The notes beneath the pieces were generated by a model. It did not search any database, was not told the DNA's origin, and saw only the letters and a program-made list of their open reading frames with translations. The translations under genes were made by a program, and so were the position numbers. Shown here in pieces: positions 25,132-33,242 of a stretch of DNA of 64,000 nucleotides (positions within the stretch are counted from its first letter, which is position 1; each line of letters starts with the position of its first letter). Source of the stretch: JAHEEL01 sp963700375 (GTDB lineage Bacteria; Actinomycetota; Acidimicrobiia; Spongiisociales; UBA5794); NCBI GenBank assembly GCA_963700375.1, contig CAVOXF010000004.1, positions 1-64,000 of the forward strand. Reading direction: 5' to 3'.

Positions 25132-25579
25132 CTATGGGATCGAGTTGAGATGATCCTCGAGGCGCAGGATCCAGCCGATCGGCAGTTCCCAGTGTCGCGA
25201 GCCGGTCAGCATTCGATCGAGGTAGTCCGGCGCGGGCGCAAACTCCGGCCCGGTGGATTCGGCGTGCCCGGTGGACCACGGCTCGATATCGGCGCCCGTT
25301 GCGATCGACCACATCGGCTTCTTCTCGAACCCGGGCCTCTTTGCGCTCGATGCGGTCGAGGGCCGTCGCCTCAGCTGCCGGGATCGAGAAGACGGCCCCC
25401 CACACCGTCGACCCGGGGGCCGACACCACGGTGGGTAGTCCTCCGTTCCAGCCGTTCCCTTCGACCGAGAACGACAGTGTTGACTCGGCCAGGTGAGCGA
25501 CAAACTCAAACGTGGCCGATGGGGCGACCTCGGTGAGCTCGTCGGGCGCAATACGCGCGGTGTAGACGAAGTACAGCAA
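25132..25579 (-). pseudogene. Gamma-glutamylcyclotransferase-like protein, one frameshift
   Basis: A TTG start at 25579 has GGAGG seven bases upstream. The first half reads LYFVYTARIAPDELTEVAPS, AHLAESTLSFSVEGNGWNGG and VWGAVFSIPAAEATALDRIE, a cyclotransferase-like fold. After an extra base in an AAA run near 25343 the rest continues in the next frame: KRPGFEKKPMWSIATGADIE and PDYLDRMLTGSRHWELPIGW, ending LEDHLNSIP. The family breaks gamma-glutamyl bonds or acts in glutathione/ergothioneine turnover. The indel may be a consensus error. Confidence 0.65.
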
Positions 25580-25703
25580 ATAGCGCCTCCCCGGTGCTCG
25601 AAATCGAGTGTAGGGCAGCCAGATCAGCCACGGGGGAGATTCGGGAACCGCCGGGAAGGTCCGAAGCGTCAAACCCCCGTAGTGATCGAAGAAGGGATTG
25701 ACA

Positions 25704-25963
25704 TGACGAGCACGCTTGATCTTCCGACGCTCGAGGCGCCGATCCTCGACGAACGCCCGTGGGCGTCCTATTCGGCCTGTCGCGACGCCGACGCCGAACT
25801 GTTCTTTGCCAAGACTCGAGTCGATGAGCGGGCAGCGCTCGCGGTCTGCTCCGCGTGTCCCGTCGTTGAAGCGTGCCTCGAATTCGCCCTCGAGGCCCGT
25901 GAGCGGTTCGGCGTATGGGGCGGCACGCACGAACGCGAGCGGAGGCGCCTCTTCAGAGGCTGA
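25704..25963 (+). CDS. WhiB-family iron-sulfur regulator
   Basis: The 86-residue protein has the four cysteines of a WhiB cluster: SACRDADAELFF, then AVCSACPVVEACLEFAL (Cys-x2-Cys-x5-Cys), and the GVWGGTHERERR turn that contacts sigma factor SigA. The basic C-terminus (RERRRLF) binds DNA. WhiB proteins are confined to actinobacteria and some of their phages, which supports the host assignment. ATG 25704 follows GAAGGGATT. Confidence 0.95.
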
Positions 25964-25968
25964 TCGCC

Positions 25969-28350
25969 CTACACCGCCCGCTCGCGAACCACCTCGACCA
26001 CATTGAGTCGCCCGACCGTCCTGATGCCGGGAATGACCGAAAGCAGCGCCACGAGGATCATCGCGATCGCGGACAGGACCATCGTTGATGGGCGCATCTC
26101 GAGATTGAACTTCATCATGTCGCTTGAGTAGGTGCTCATCATCCATGCAGCCGCGAGGTAGCCGACGATCAGGCCTGGGATGATCCCGAGGGCGACAAGC
26201 AACACGTTCTCACCGGTGATGAGCGCGGCGATCCTGGCCTGGGAGAGGCCGTTTGCGCGCATCATGGCGTACTCGGTTGATCGTTCTGCGACGTTCACCG
26301 AGATTGTGTTGAAGATGAGGGCGAAGGCCATGGCGCCACCGAAGACGAGCATGATTCCAATGAACGCGTAGAACAGGCCCATGTACTGCTGCACCAGGTC
26401 GTAGATCGCGCGATTGTCGATCACCGAGATGACGCTGTCGACGGCGTTGATGCGGCTGATGACGTCGTCCCGGACGACTCCATCATCGAACACCGTCGCG
26501 ATGGATGTGACGGTGGGGCTTTGGAGCGTCGATTCGGCTACAGACGGGTTCGCTGCAGCGAGAGACGAGACGAGCCTGTCACTGTCCATGTACAGCACCG
26601 TGCCCATTGGTTCGTCAACCCAGCCTTGCACGACAGCGGTGATCGACGTTTCGAGCGTGCCGAAGGTGATCGTCACGGCGTCGCCAATGTTGACACCGAG
26701 CTCGTCTTTGAGCGAGATTCCGGCCAGGATGCCATCACCCGGCAACACGTCGTTCTCCGTGAGGAACCCCCGAACCTGCGTGCCCTGCACGTAGCCCTGC
26801 AGCTGTGTGCCGTACGTCGTGCCGGAGAACTTGGCCGTGGCGGGGAGCGTTACGACCGGTTCGGCGACTGCCACCCCCTCAACACCGGCCACGGCCGAGA
26901 TCTGGTCGACGCCGATCGGTGTGTCCATCAGCACGTTGACATCAGAGAGATCGATCTCGTTGAATTGGCTATTGAGGAGGACCCGGACGGTGTCGATCAT
27001 GCCCCACGACGCGAGCACGAGCGTCAATGCCAGAACGACGCCCATCATCGTGGAGAAGCTACGCAGCTTGTTGCGGCCGACACCACGAAACACCATCAGC
27101 CATCGTACCGGCAGGCGCCGCATCGCTGGGATGACGACCTCGACCAAGCTCCGATGGCCTCGCGTCGCAGGAACCTCGCCCCGCATGGCTTCGGCGGGAC
27201 TGAGATGGAACACGGCCAAGGAAGGAGCGAGCGCAGCGAGGCCCCCGGTGAACACCCCGAACATGATGCCGACGATGACGGTGATCCAGCGCAATTCCCT
27301 TATGGTGTCCGGGATACCCAATGACTTCGTGTACATCCCGGTGATGCCCCACCCGGCCGCGACTCCGAGGATCGTTCCGATCACGGCACCAGCCGTTCCG
27401 AGGATCAGTCCGTAGGAGAGATAGTGCCAGGTGAGGGAGCGGCGGCTCACACCGCTGGCCCGGAGCGTCCCGATTTGGGAGCGCTGCGCGTAGACGATCC
27501 GTGTCAAGAGGATGAAGGCGGCCATTCCGGCGGCGAGAAGGAACAACACCGGGAACGCGAACGCCATTTGCTCGAAGCCCTTCAAGTCAAGGCTGAGCCC
27601 TGCGTTCGACGGCTGGTCGACCTGGGTCATGATGTCGGCGGCGTGGGCCGTGTTCGCTGCGCTGGTGACGGCAGCGTCGACCGTCGCTCGATCAGCGCCC
27701 ACGTCGTAGACCATGACAACTTGATTGGTGGTCGCCTCGGGGGCGACCGCAGCCACAGCGTCGGCCGAGACGAATGCGACGCCGAAGGTACCGGGAGGAG
27801 AGAAGAACTCCTGGCGGCTGCGCGCTGGCCAGAGGTACTCGGGTGAGACGACTATGCCGCGAACCGTGACCTCGGTCCATCCTGAAGCGGTAGCAATCTT
27901 GAAGTGATCACCGACCCCGAGCTTGTACTCGACGGCCATGTGGGTCTCGACAAGGACACCGGTCGGATCGTCCGTCGAGAGGTAGTCGCCTGCCGTCAGG
28001 TCGACCTGGTTCGCCTTCGGCTGAGCGTCTGCCGGCATTGTCACGGCGCGACCTATGAAGACGTTGTCACCCGCAGAGAATGGGATGTCGGCCTCGGTTC
28101 GCTCCTCGGCGGTCGCGACGCCGGGGATTGCAGCGGCGGTCTTGGCGAAGCCAGCGTCGGCGCCCGTCACCGTCATGTCGGCGAAATCGAGGCGGTCGTA
28201 GGTGCCGGTGTAGGACGCTTCGAGGTTGCGGTAGGAGTCGTAGGACGCTCCAAACATGAGCACGCCGAGAGCGATCGTCACAAGTACCGCGACGAACTGC
28301 CATCGGGAACGGCGGAAGTCACGGGCGCGCTTGGTCGCGAGATAGCTCAC
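25969..28350 (-). CDS. FtsX-type ABC transporter permease (large, two permease domains)
   Basis: The 793-residue protein has a first helix (RWQFVAVLVTIALGVLMFGA), a large extracellular MacB-like domain, three helices (AFPVLFLLAAGMAAFILLTR onward), a second extracellular domain, and a final three-helix FtsX block ending ILVALLSVIPGIRTVGRLN. This is the fused FtsX pair of MacB/LolCDE-like exporters. It overlaps the ATPase gene by four bases. Being controlled beside a TetR-family gene, it may export a drug, lipid or peptide; substrate unknown. Confidence 0.9.
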   Translation of the reverse strand: MSYLATKRARDFRRSRWQFVAVLVTIALGVLMFGASYDSYRNLEASYTGTYDRLDFADMTVTGADAGFAKTAAAIPGVATAEERTEADIPFSAGDNVFIGRAVTMPADAQPKANQVDLTAGDYLSTDDPTGVLVETHMAVEYKLGVGDHFKIATASGWTEVTVRGIVVSPEYLWPARSRQEFFSPPGTFGVAFVSADAVAAVAPEATTNQVVMVYDVGADRATVDAAVTSAANTAHAADIMTQVDQPSNAGLSLDLKGFEQMAFAFPVLFLLAAGMAAFILLTRIVYAQRSQIGTLRASGVSRRSLTWHYLSYGLILGTAGAVIGTILGVAAGWGITGMYTKSLGIPDTIRELRWITVIVGIMFGVFTGGLAALAPSLAVFHLSPAEAMRGEVPATRGHRSLVEVVIPAMRRLPVRWLMVFRGVGRNKLRSFSTMMGVVLALTLVLASWGMIDTVRVLLNSQFNEIDLSDVNVLMDTPIGVDQISAVAGVEGVAVAEPVVTLPATAKFSGTTYGTQLQGYVQGTQVRGFLTENDVLPGDGILAGISLKDELGVNIGDAVTITFGTLETSITAVVQGWVDEPMGTVLYMDSDRLVSSLAAANPSVAESTLQSPTVTSIATVFDDGVVRDDVISRINAVDSVISVIDNRAIYDLVQQYMGLFYAFIGIMLVFGGAMAFALIFNTISVNVAERSTEYAMMRANGLSQARIAALITGENVLLVALGIIPGLIVGYLAAAWMMSTYSSDMMKFNLEMRPSTMVLSAIAMILVALLSVIPGIRTVGRLNVVEVVRERAV

Positions 28351-29057
28351 CAGGCCAATTCCCTCGGCTCTGCGGGTGACGGGTTCAATACGTTGTCGAC
28401 GATCTCGCCGTCGCGAAGTCGAATGACACGATCGGCCATCTGGGCGATGACCGAGTTGTGGGTGACGGTGAGGACGCTCCGATCACCGTCACCCGTAACC
28501 GACCGGAGGAGTCCGAGGACTTGAATCCCGGTGTCGATGTCGAGCGATCCGGTGGGCTCGTCGCACAGGAGGAGGTTGGGGTTCTTCACGAGTCCGCGGG
28601 CAAGCGAGACCCGCTGTTGTTCCCCACCGGAGAGTTGGCCGGGGAAGTGATCGGCGCGGTCCGTGAGGCCCACCTGCTCGAGCACGGTGTCGGTCCGGGC
28701 CTCGGCGTCCCCGTCGATGAGTTCGGCGATGAGGGCGACGTTCTCGCGTGCGGTGAGGGTCGGCACGAGGTTGTAGAACTGGAAGACGAAGCCGATGGCT
28801 GAGAGCCGGTATGCCGTCTGCTCCTTCTGGCTGAGCGAAGATACCTCGACGCCGCGCGCCTCGATGGTTCCGCTCGTCGGCACTTCGAGGGCCCCGATCT
28901 GGTTCAACAGGGTGGTCTTGCCCGAGCCGCTCGGTCCGAGAATGACCACGAATTCGCCGCACTGAATCTCGAAACTCACGCCATTCAAGGCGTGCACTTC
29001 GGTCTCGCCTTCGCCGTATGTCTTCGTGAGGTCGGTTGTCTTGACCGCTGGATCCAT
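28347..29057 (-). CDS. ABC transporter ATP-binding protein (MacB/LolD type)
   Basis: The 236-residue ATPase has Walker A (LGPSGSGKTTLLNQIG), Q-loop FVFQFYNLVPTLT, signature LSGGEQQRVSLARGL, Walker B LLLCDEPTGSLD and the H-loop VLTVTHNSVIAQM. All motifs are intact. An AGGAG site precedes ATG 29057. It works with the overlapping permease gene downstream and lies head to head with a TetR-family gene, 50 bases away. Confidence 0.95.
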   Translation of the reverse strand: MDPAVKTTDLTKTYGEGETEVHALNGVSFEIQCGEFVVILGPSGSGKTTLLNQIGALEVPTSGTIEARGVEVSSLSQKEQTAYRLSAIGFVFQFYNLVPTLTARENVALIAELIDGDAEARTDTVLEQVGLTDRADHFPGQLSGGEQQRVSLARGLVKNPNLLLCDEPTGSLDIDTGIQVLGLLRSVTGDGDRSVLTVTHNSVIAQMADRVIRLRDGEIVDNVLNPSPAEPRELAW

Positions 29058-29071
29058 CGAGGGCACTCCTA

Positions 29072-29098
29072 CGTGATAGTGACCGTCATATGATAGTC
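29072..29098. promoter_or_regulatory. Operator/promoter between ABC exporter and TetR genes
   Basis: The short divergent spacer holds TGACCGTCA, a near-perfect palindrome, framed by two copies of TGATAGT. A TATGAT element (29089-29094) could be the -10 of the TetR gene, placing its transcript start a few bases before ATG 29108. This is the normal site for a TetR-type repressor acting on both genes. Confidence 0.5.
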
Positions 29099-29107
29099 TC
29101 TCGCAAC

Positions 29108-29695
29108 ATGGAACCAGCCGCACCGAGACTGCGAGAACGAAAGCGGCGAGCGATGATGCTCCGAGTCCAGGACGAGGCGTTCCGTGAAGCCTTCGAGTCT
29201 GGCTACGACGCCACCACGGTCGAGGGGATTGCGGCAGCCGCCGAGGTGTCACCGTCGACGGTGTATCGGGCATTCGGGACGAAGGAGGGGATCTTCCTCT
29301 GGGACGAACTCGAACTGCCAACCATTGAACTGCTCGCGGGAGCGCTCGTCGGTCACTCGCCGGTTGAAGCATCGATTGCGGTCGTCGAGGCGATGGGCGG
29401 CCTGGAGTTTCACGTCTCCGACACCGAGATGCGGGAGCGACTGAATCTGGTGCTTGCGGAGCCGGACCTGAGATCATCCCTGGCCGGCGAGCTCCGGCGA
29501 TTCGAGTCCGGACTGGCGGAGATCCTGGTCGAGGGCGGAGCGATCGAGGTTCTGCAGGCGCGAATCGTCGCGGCCGCCACGGTGGCAGCGATGGTCGCTG
29601 CCATCGAGACATGGGGAAGCGCGGATCCGCCGGTTTCGTTCGCTTCGGCAGCGGTCGAAGCGGCCGCCTCGCTCCGAAAGGTCCTGAACGGGTAG
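29108..29695 (+). CDS. TetR-family transcriptional regulator
   Basis: The N-terminal DNA-binding domain is clear: AFREAFESGYDATTVEGIAA, AAEVSPSTVYRAFGTKEGIF. The remainder (about 130 residues) is a helical ligand domain without recognisable specificity. An earlier in-frame ATG at 29090 lies within the putative operator, so 29108 is preferred. It stands opposite the ABC exporter operon and ends ten bases before trpD, so read-through into trpD is possible. It is expected to repress the exporter. Confidence 0.85.
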   Translation: MEPAAPRLRERKRRAMMLRVQDEAFREAFESGYDATTVEGIAAAAEVSPSTVYRAFGTKEGIFLWDELELPTIELLAGALVGHSPVEASIAVVEAMGGLEFHVSDTEMRERLNLVLAEPDLRSSLAGELRRFESGLAEILVEGGAIEVLQARIVAAATVAAMVAAIETWGSADPPVSFASAAVEAAASLRKVLNG

Positions 29696-29705
29696 GGTCC
29701 TCCCC

Positions 29706-30731
29706 ATGCCAGACCTTTCTTGGCCCACGACACTCAACCGGTTGATTTCCGGCGCCGACCTTTCACGCGACGAGGCCTACGCCGTGATGAGCGAGATCAT
29801 GGCCGGCAATGCGTCCGACGCCCAGATCGCCGCAGTGCTCGTGGCCTTGCGGGCGAAGGGAGAGACCGCCGATGAGATGACCGGTCTCGTCGACGCCATG
29901 GTGGACGCTTCGGTGCAGGTCGATGTCGGCGAACCGGTTGTTGATTCGGTCGGAACCGGGGGAGACCGGTCGGGTACGTTCAACATCTCGACGACCGCCG
30001 CATTCATCGCCGCCGGCGTCGGTGTCAAGATTGCAAAGCATGGGAACCGGGCGGCTTCATCGCAGACCGGTTCTGCGGATGTGCTCGAAGCGCTCGGGTT
30101 CGATCTGGAAATGAAGCCGGAGGACACGGTTGCGATGGTGCGTGAGGTCGGATTCGGCTTCTTCTTCGCCCCCCGCTACCACCCGGCGATGCGGCACGCC
30201 GGACCCGTGCGCTCATCGCTTGGAATCAGGACGGTATTCAACTTCCTCGGTCCGCTCACGAATCCCGCCGGGGCGAGCCGACTCTCGGTCGGCACCTCGG
30301 ACTCGCGCATGGCCGGCCTCATGGTCGATGTGCTGCGAAACCGCGGGGCCGAGCGAGCGTTCGTCTTCTACGGCGAAGACGGGCTGGACGAGCTGACCAC
30401 CACCGGACCGTCGTTCATCTACCGCCTTCGCGACGGTGAGGTCACGGTCGCGGAGTTCACACCGGAAGATTTCGGTGTGCGACGCGCCACGTTGAATGAT
30501 CTCAAGGGAGGATCGGTGGAGGAAAATGCCGAGATCCTGCGCGCAATCCTCGATGGGCGCCAGGGTCCGAAACGCGATATCGCGGTGGTGAACGCAGCTC
30601 CAGCCATTGTCGTAGCCGGTCTTGCCCACGGATTTGTCGAGGCGGTTGGGCTCGCAGGCGAGGCGATCGACTCCGGAGAGGCGCTGGCCGTCCTCGAGCG
30701 GGCAATCGCCTTCAGCAACGAGCGGGCGTAG
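29706..30731 (+). CDS. trpD: Anthranilate phosphoribosyltransferase
   Basis: The 341-residue protein has the PRPP-binding glycine loop VVDSVGTGGDRSGTFNIST, KHGNRAASSQTGSADVLEAL and RYHPAMRHAGPVRSSLGIRT for anthranilate binding. It transfers phosphoribosyl to anthranilate in the second step of tryptophan synthesis. No other trp gene lies nearby, so trpD is an orphan here. A weak overlap in function with thymidine phosphorylase-like enzymes of the same fold is excluded by the motifs. Confidence 0.95.
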   Translation: MPDLSWPTTLNRLISGADLSRDEAYAVMSEIMAGNASDAQIAAVLVALRAKGETADEMTGLVDAMVDASVQVDVGEPVVDSVGTGGDRSGTFNISTTAAFIAAGVGVKIAKHGNRAASSQTGSADVLEALGFDLEMKPEDTVAMVREVGFGFFFAPRYHPAMRHAGPVRSSLGIRTVFNFLGPLTNPAGASRLSVGTSDSRMAGLMVDVLRNRGAERAFVFYGEDGLDELTTTGPSFIYRLRDGEVTVAEFTPEDFGVRRATLNDLKGGSVEENAEILRAILDGRQGPKRDIAVVNAAPAIVVAGLAHGFVEAVGLAGEAIDSGEALAVLERAIAFSNERA

Positions 30732-30783
30732 GCGCGGCGGAGGAACCGGCCCCGTATGCCTGGGCCTCGGGTACGGTGCTCGA

Positions 30784-31407
30784 ATGCAGAGAGCGATCCT
30801 TTGTTTTGCGGCCCTCGCCGTGGTGGCCGCCTCGTGTTCGAGCGGTACCGAGGCGGCGACCTCTGCCCCCGAGTCGTCCTCGACGACCGTCGCCGCGCAA
30901 ACCGGTGAAGACGGTTCGACGACATCAACCACGGTCGAGGGAACGACAACGATGCCCCCGGAGACCGAGGCGTCCCCGTCCACGGCAGCGCCGATCGACG
31001 GTCCTCCGGCGCCCGACTTCACGCTGGCGCTCGGCGACGGAGGGGAGTTCACCCTCTCGGCCGAACAGAAGCCGGTGTACCTGGTGTTTTGGGCCGAGTG
31101 GTGAGGCGTCTGCGGACGGGAGTTGCCCGTCATTGATGCCGTAGCGCCGGACTATTCCGATACGGTACGGATCATCGCGGTCGCCGGGCAGTCGGACCTC
31201 GATGCAACGAGGGCCAAGGCCGATGAACTGCTGGCGAATGTCGAGTGGGGTCTCGACGAGTCGATCTGGGACCTGTACGGAGTCCGTGGCCAGCCCGTGT
31301 CGTTCCTGATCACCGGGAACGACGTCCAGGTCGCCAACTGGTTCGGTGCGGTAGGTGAAGACGCCCTGCGCGCGGCGCTCGACGAACTCGTAGCGCTCGG
31401 GGTCTAG
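30784..31407 (+). CDS. Lipoprotein TlpA-like thioredoxin with in-frame UGA: probable selenoprotein
   Basis: From ATG 30784 the product starts MQRAILCFAALAVVAASCSS, a lipoprotein signal with lipobox A-A-S-C, followed by a Ser/Thr/Glu-rich linker of about 55 residues and a thioredoxin fold beginning PAPDFTLALGDGGEFTL. The redox site reads VYLVFWAEW, TGA (31102-31104), GVCGRELP. The family has Cys-x-x-Cys here, so the UGA replaces the first, nucleophilic cysteine (residue 107) while Cys110 is kept. The frame stays open for another 100 codons with normal features, including GVRGQPVSFLITG, the cis-proline loop, and stops at 31407. A 36-nt hairpin starts on the base after UGA. A neighbouring paralogue (32101-32586) has a normal WCTPC. 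The alternative is a nonsense mutation or base error TGC to TGA. Selenocysteine machinery is not in this window. Confidence 0.7.
31105..31140 (+). promoter_or_regulatory. Putative bacterial SECIS hairpin
   Basis: The 36 bases directly after the UGA fold as a two-part hairpin. The outer helix pairs GGCGUC (31105-31110) with GAUGCC (31135-31140), including one G-U. The inner helix pairs GACGGG (31115-31120) with CCCGUC (31126-31131), with apical loop AGUUG. An asymmetric internal loop separates them. Size, position and a G near the start of the apical loop fit bacterial SECIS elements, which recruit SelB. GC-rich coding DNA can form such stems by chance, so conservation in relatives is needed. 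Confidence 0.55.
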
Positions 31408-31411
31408 CCCG

Positions 31412-32101
31412 TCAGGCGCTTCTGCGCCGCACGATCGACCAGATGAGTGCCCCGATACCGATGGCGAGCGCCGTGGCGTAGAACCAGACCGGTCCGCCCG
31501 ATATCGACGGCTGGAATGGTTCGGTTGTGAGGCGTGTTCCTGCCGCAGCGATGATCGCAATCGCGGCGGGGGAGCCTTCCGGTGGACGTCGGTATGCCTT
31601 CCACGCGGCCAGGCCGATCGCTGCACCCGCCAGGAGAAGCGCGGCGTAGATGCCGACCGGATGGCGAGTCACGGTGCTGCCGGCCTGAGCGATTGCCCAC
31701 GGAAGATCTGAAGCAGTTCCGAGACACGATCCCCGAACGAGACAACCCGCCTGCCATCCGGCGAGACCTGCGAGTGCCGCCGCTGAGATGCCGTCCGCCA
31801 TGGTGACCGTGTACTTCTTGGCCTGAAGGACGAACACGGCCGCCGCACCCAGCGACGCACCGACGGTGGAGACCCCCGAGCGCACGAGGATGACGTCCAT
31901 CGGGTGGGTGATCGGATTCACGCCGTCGATCAGCATTGCGACGATGCGGCCGATGAAGATACCGGCGACGGTCGAGACGAGGCCGATCTCCCAGAGGTTT
32001 CCGGCACACCGGGCGGCGTTGCCGTGCTTCGCCTCCCACCACAGCATGACGTACGCTGCAGCGCCCGCAATGGCCGCGGCAGCGAGCAGGGTGAACTCCA
32101 T
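31412..32101 (-). CDS. Lgt-like membrane protein (divergent prolipoprotein diacylglyceryl transferase family)
   Basis: The 229-residue protein has about six membrane helices and, in order, motifs reminiscent of Lgt: RSGVSTVGASLGAAAVF (Lgt-type Arg/Gly loop), GLAGWQAGCLVRGSCLGTAS (a Gly-Cys rich turn) and TRHPVGIYAALLLAGAAIG (like the HPTQLYE motif). Key Lgt residues are not all kept, so true lipoprotein modification is uncertain. Its start overlaps the stop of the TlpA-like gene. It is convergent to the UGA-containing lipoprotein, ending four bases away. Confidence 0.6.
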   Translation of the reverse strand: MEFTLLAAAAIAGAAAYVMLWWEAKHGNAARCAGNLWEIGLVSTVAGIFIGRIVAMLIDGVNPITHPMDVILVRSGVSTVGASLGAAAVFVLQAKKYTVTMADGISAAALAGLAGWQAGCLVRGSCLGTASDLPWAIAQAGSTVTRHPVGIYAALLLAGAAIGLAAWKAYRRPPEGSPAAIAIIAAAGTRLTTEPFQPSISGGPVWFYATALAIGIGALIWSIVRRRSA

Positions 32102-32586
32102 CAGCCGTTCACCAACTCATCGATCTGCAGGGCCAAGGTCCGTTCGTCAATGACGCCGAAGTGCAGGTAGGAGAGTTCTCCGCCCGGCCGATAGAAGAAC
32201 GTGAGCGGGACGCCGCGTGAGCCGCCGAGGTCCGTCGGGATCTGTCCGGTGGCGTCGGAGCGATGCGAGATCGGCGCTTCGGGGAAGAACTCCCCGATGA
32301 AGGCCGCCGCGCCCTCCGGTGTGTCCCGCACGTCGAGTCCGATGAAGAGGACGTCGTTGGCATATTCGGTGGCGGCACGCCCGATCAGCGGTGCTTCGGA
32401 CCGGCACGGCGTACACCACGACGCCCAGACATTGACGACCACGGGCTCGCTCGAATCGGTCAGGAGCACCTGCAGTTCTTCACTGGTCACGGGTGACGGA
32501 GGTTCGATTCCCTCGACCGGCTCCCTCGAAGTGCACGCGGCCGCAACCAGCACGACGGCGAGCAGGGTGAGAGCGATCCGGAACAC
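32101..32586 (-). CDS. TlpA-like lipoprotein thioredoxin (WCTPC)
   Basis: GTG 32586 gives a signal peptide with lipobox (VVLVAAACTS), then a thioredoxin domain: EPVVVNVWASWCTPCRSEAP with the redox CTPC and SRGVPLTFFYRPGGE with the cis-proline. It is a paralogue of the UGA-bearing protein 700 bases away. The gene begins 26 bases after hisIE, so it probably rides at the end of the histidine operon and is coupled to the Lgt-like gene. Likely role: thiol reduction or disulfide exchange outside the membrane, for example for cytochrome or selenoprotein partners. Confidence 0.88.
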   Translation of the reverse strand: MFRIALTLLAVVLVAAACTSREPVEGIEPPSPVTSEELQVLLTDSSEPVVVNVWASWCTPCRSEAPLIGRAATEYANDVLFIGLDVRDTPEGAAAFIGEFFPEAPISHRSDATGQIPTDLGGSRGVPLTFFYRPGGELSYLHFGVIDERTLALQIDELVNG

Positions 32587-32612
32587 GAACGAGAGCGTAC
32601 CTCCGTGACCCG

Positions 32613-33242
32613 TCAACCGGCCCGGCGCCTGAGCTCAGCTTCGACGTCTTCCAGAGCGATACCGCGCTCGGTCAGCAGCACGAAGAGGTGGTACAGCAGA
32701 TCTGCGGACTCCTCAACGATACGATCGGATGGTCCCGTCCCTGCCTCGTGGTCCTTCGCGGCGATCAGAACTTCGGTGGCTTCCTCGGCGACCTTCCGGC
32801 TGCATGCATCGACTCCGCGGTCGAGCAGGGTGGTCGTGTACGAACCCGGGGGACGTTCGGCGGCCCGTGATGTGATCGTCCCCCACAACTCCCCTAGCAC
32901 GGCGCCCGAAGGCGGCGTGTCATCGGCCGGCGGGTCGATCGGCTCGAAGCACGTCGTCGATCCGGTGTGGCATGCCGGACCGGCCGGATTCACGCGGACC
33001 AGCACGGTGTCGGCATCGCAGTCGAGACGCATGTCGACAACGTTCATCGTGTTGCCGCTCGTCACGCCCTTCTCCCACAAGACGCCCCTGCTGCGGCTCC
33101 AGAAGGTCATCCGTCCGGTGGCGGCGGTGGCCTCCAGGCTGGCCTCGTTCGCGTAGCCGAGCATCAGCACGTCCCGGGTGTTCGCGTCCTGCACAATGAC
33201 GGGAACGAGGCCCGATTCGTCGAAGGTGGGCTGGACGATCAT
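32613..33242 (-). CDS. hisIE: Bifunctional phosphoribosyl-AMP cyclohydrolase/phosphoribosyl-ATP diphosphatase
   Basis: Residues 1-110 are HisI: MLGYANEASLEATAATGRMT, WSRSRGVLWEKGVTSGNTMN and DCDADTVLVRVNPAGPACHT with zinc-binding cysteines. Residues 115-209 are HisE: KVAEEATEVLIAAKDHE and RIVEESADLLYHLFVLLTER with the acidic metal-binding pattern. It performs steps two and three of histidine synthesis. The fused form is unusual among actinobacteria, where hisI and hisE are often separate. Its ATG overlaps the hisF stop. Confidence 0.93.
   Translation of the reverse strand: MIVQPTFDESGLVPVIVQDANTRDVLMLGYANEASLEATAATGRMTFWSRSRGVLWEKGVTSGNTMNVVDMRLDCDADTVLVRVNPAGPACHTGSTTCFEPIDPPADDTPPSGAVLGELWGTITSRAAERPPGSYTTTLLDRGVDACSRKVAEEATEVLIAAKDHEAGTGPSDRIVEESADLLYHLFVLLTERGIALEDVEAELRRRAG

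Noticed and set aside
32500..32525. GGTTCGATTCCC, resembling a tRNA T-loop
   Set aside because: It lies inside the TlpA coding frame and no acceptor stem or anticodon arm can be built around it. No tRNA gene was found in the window.
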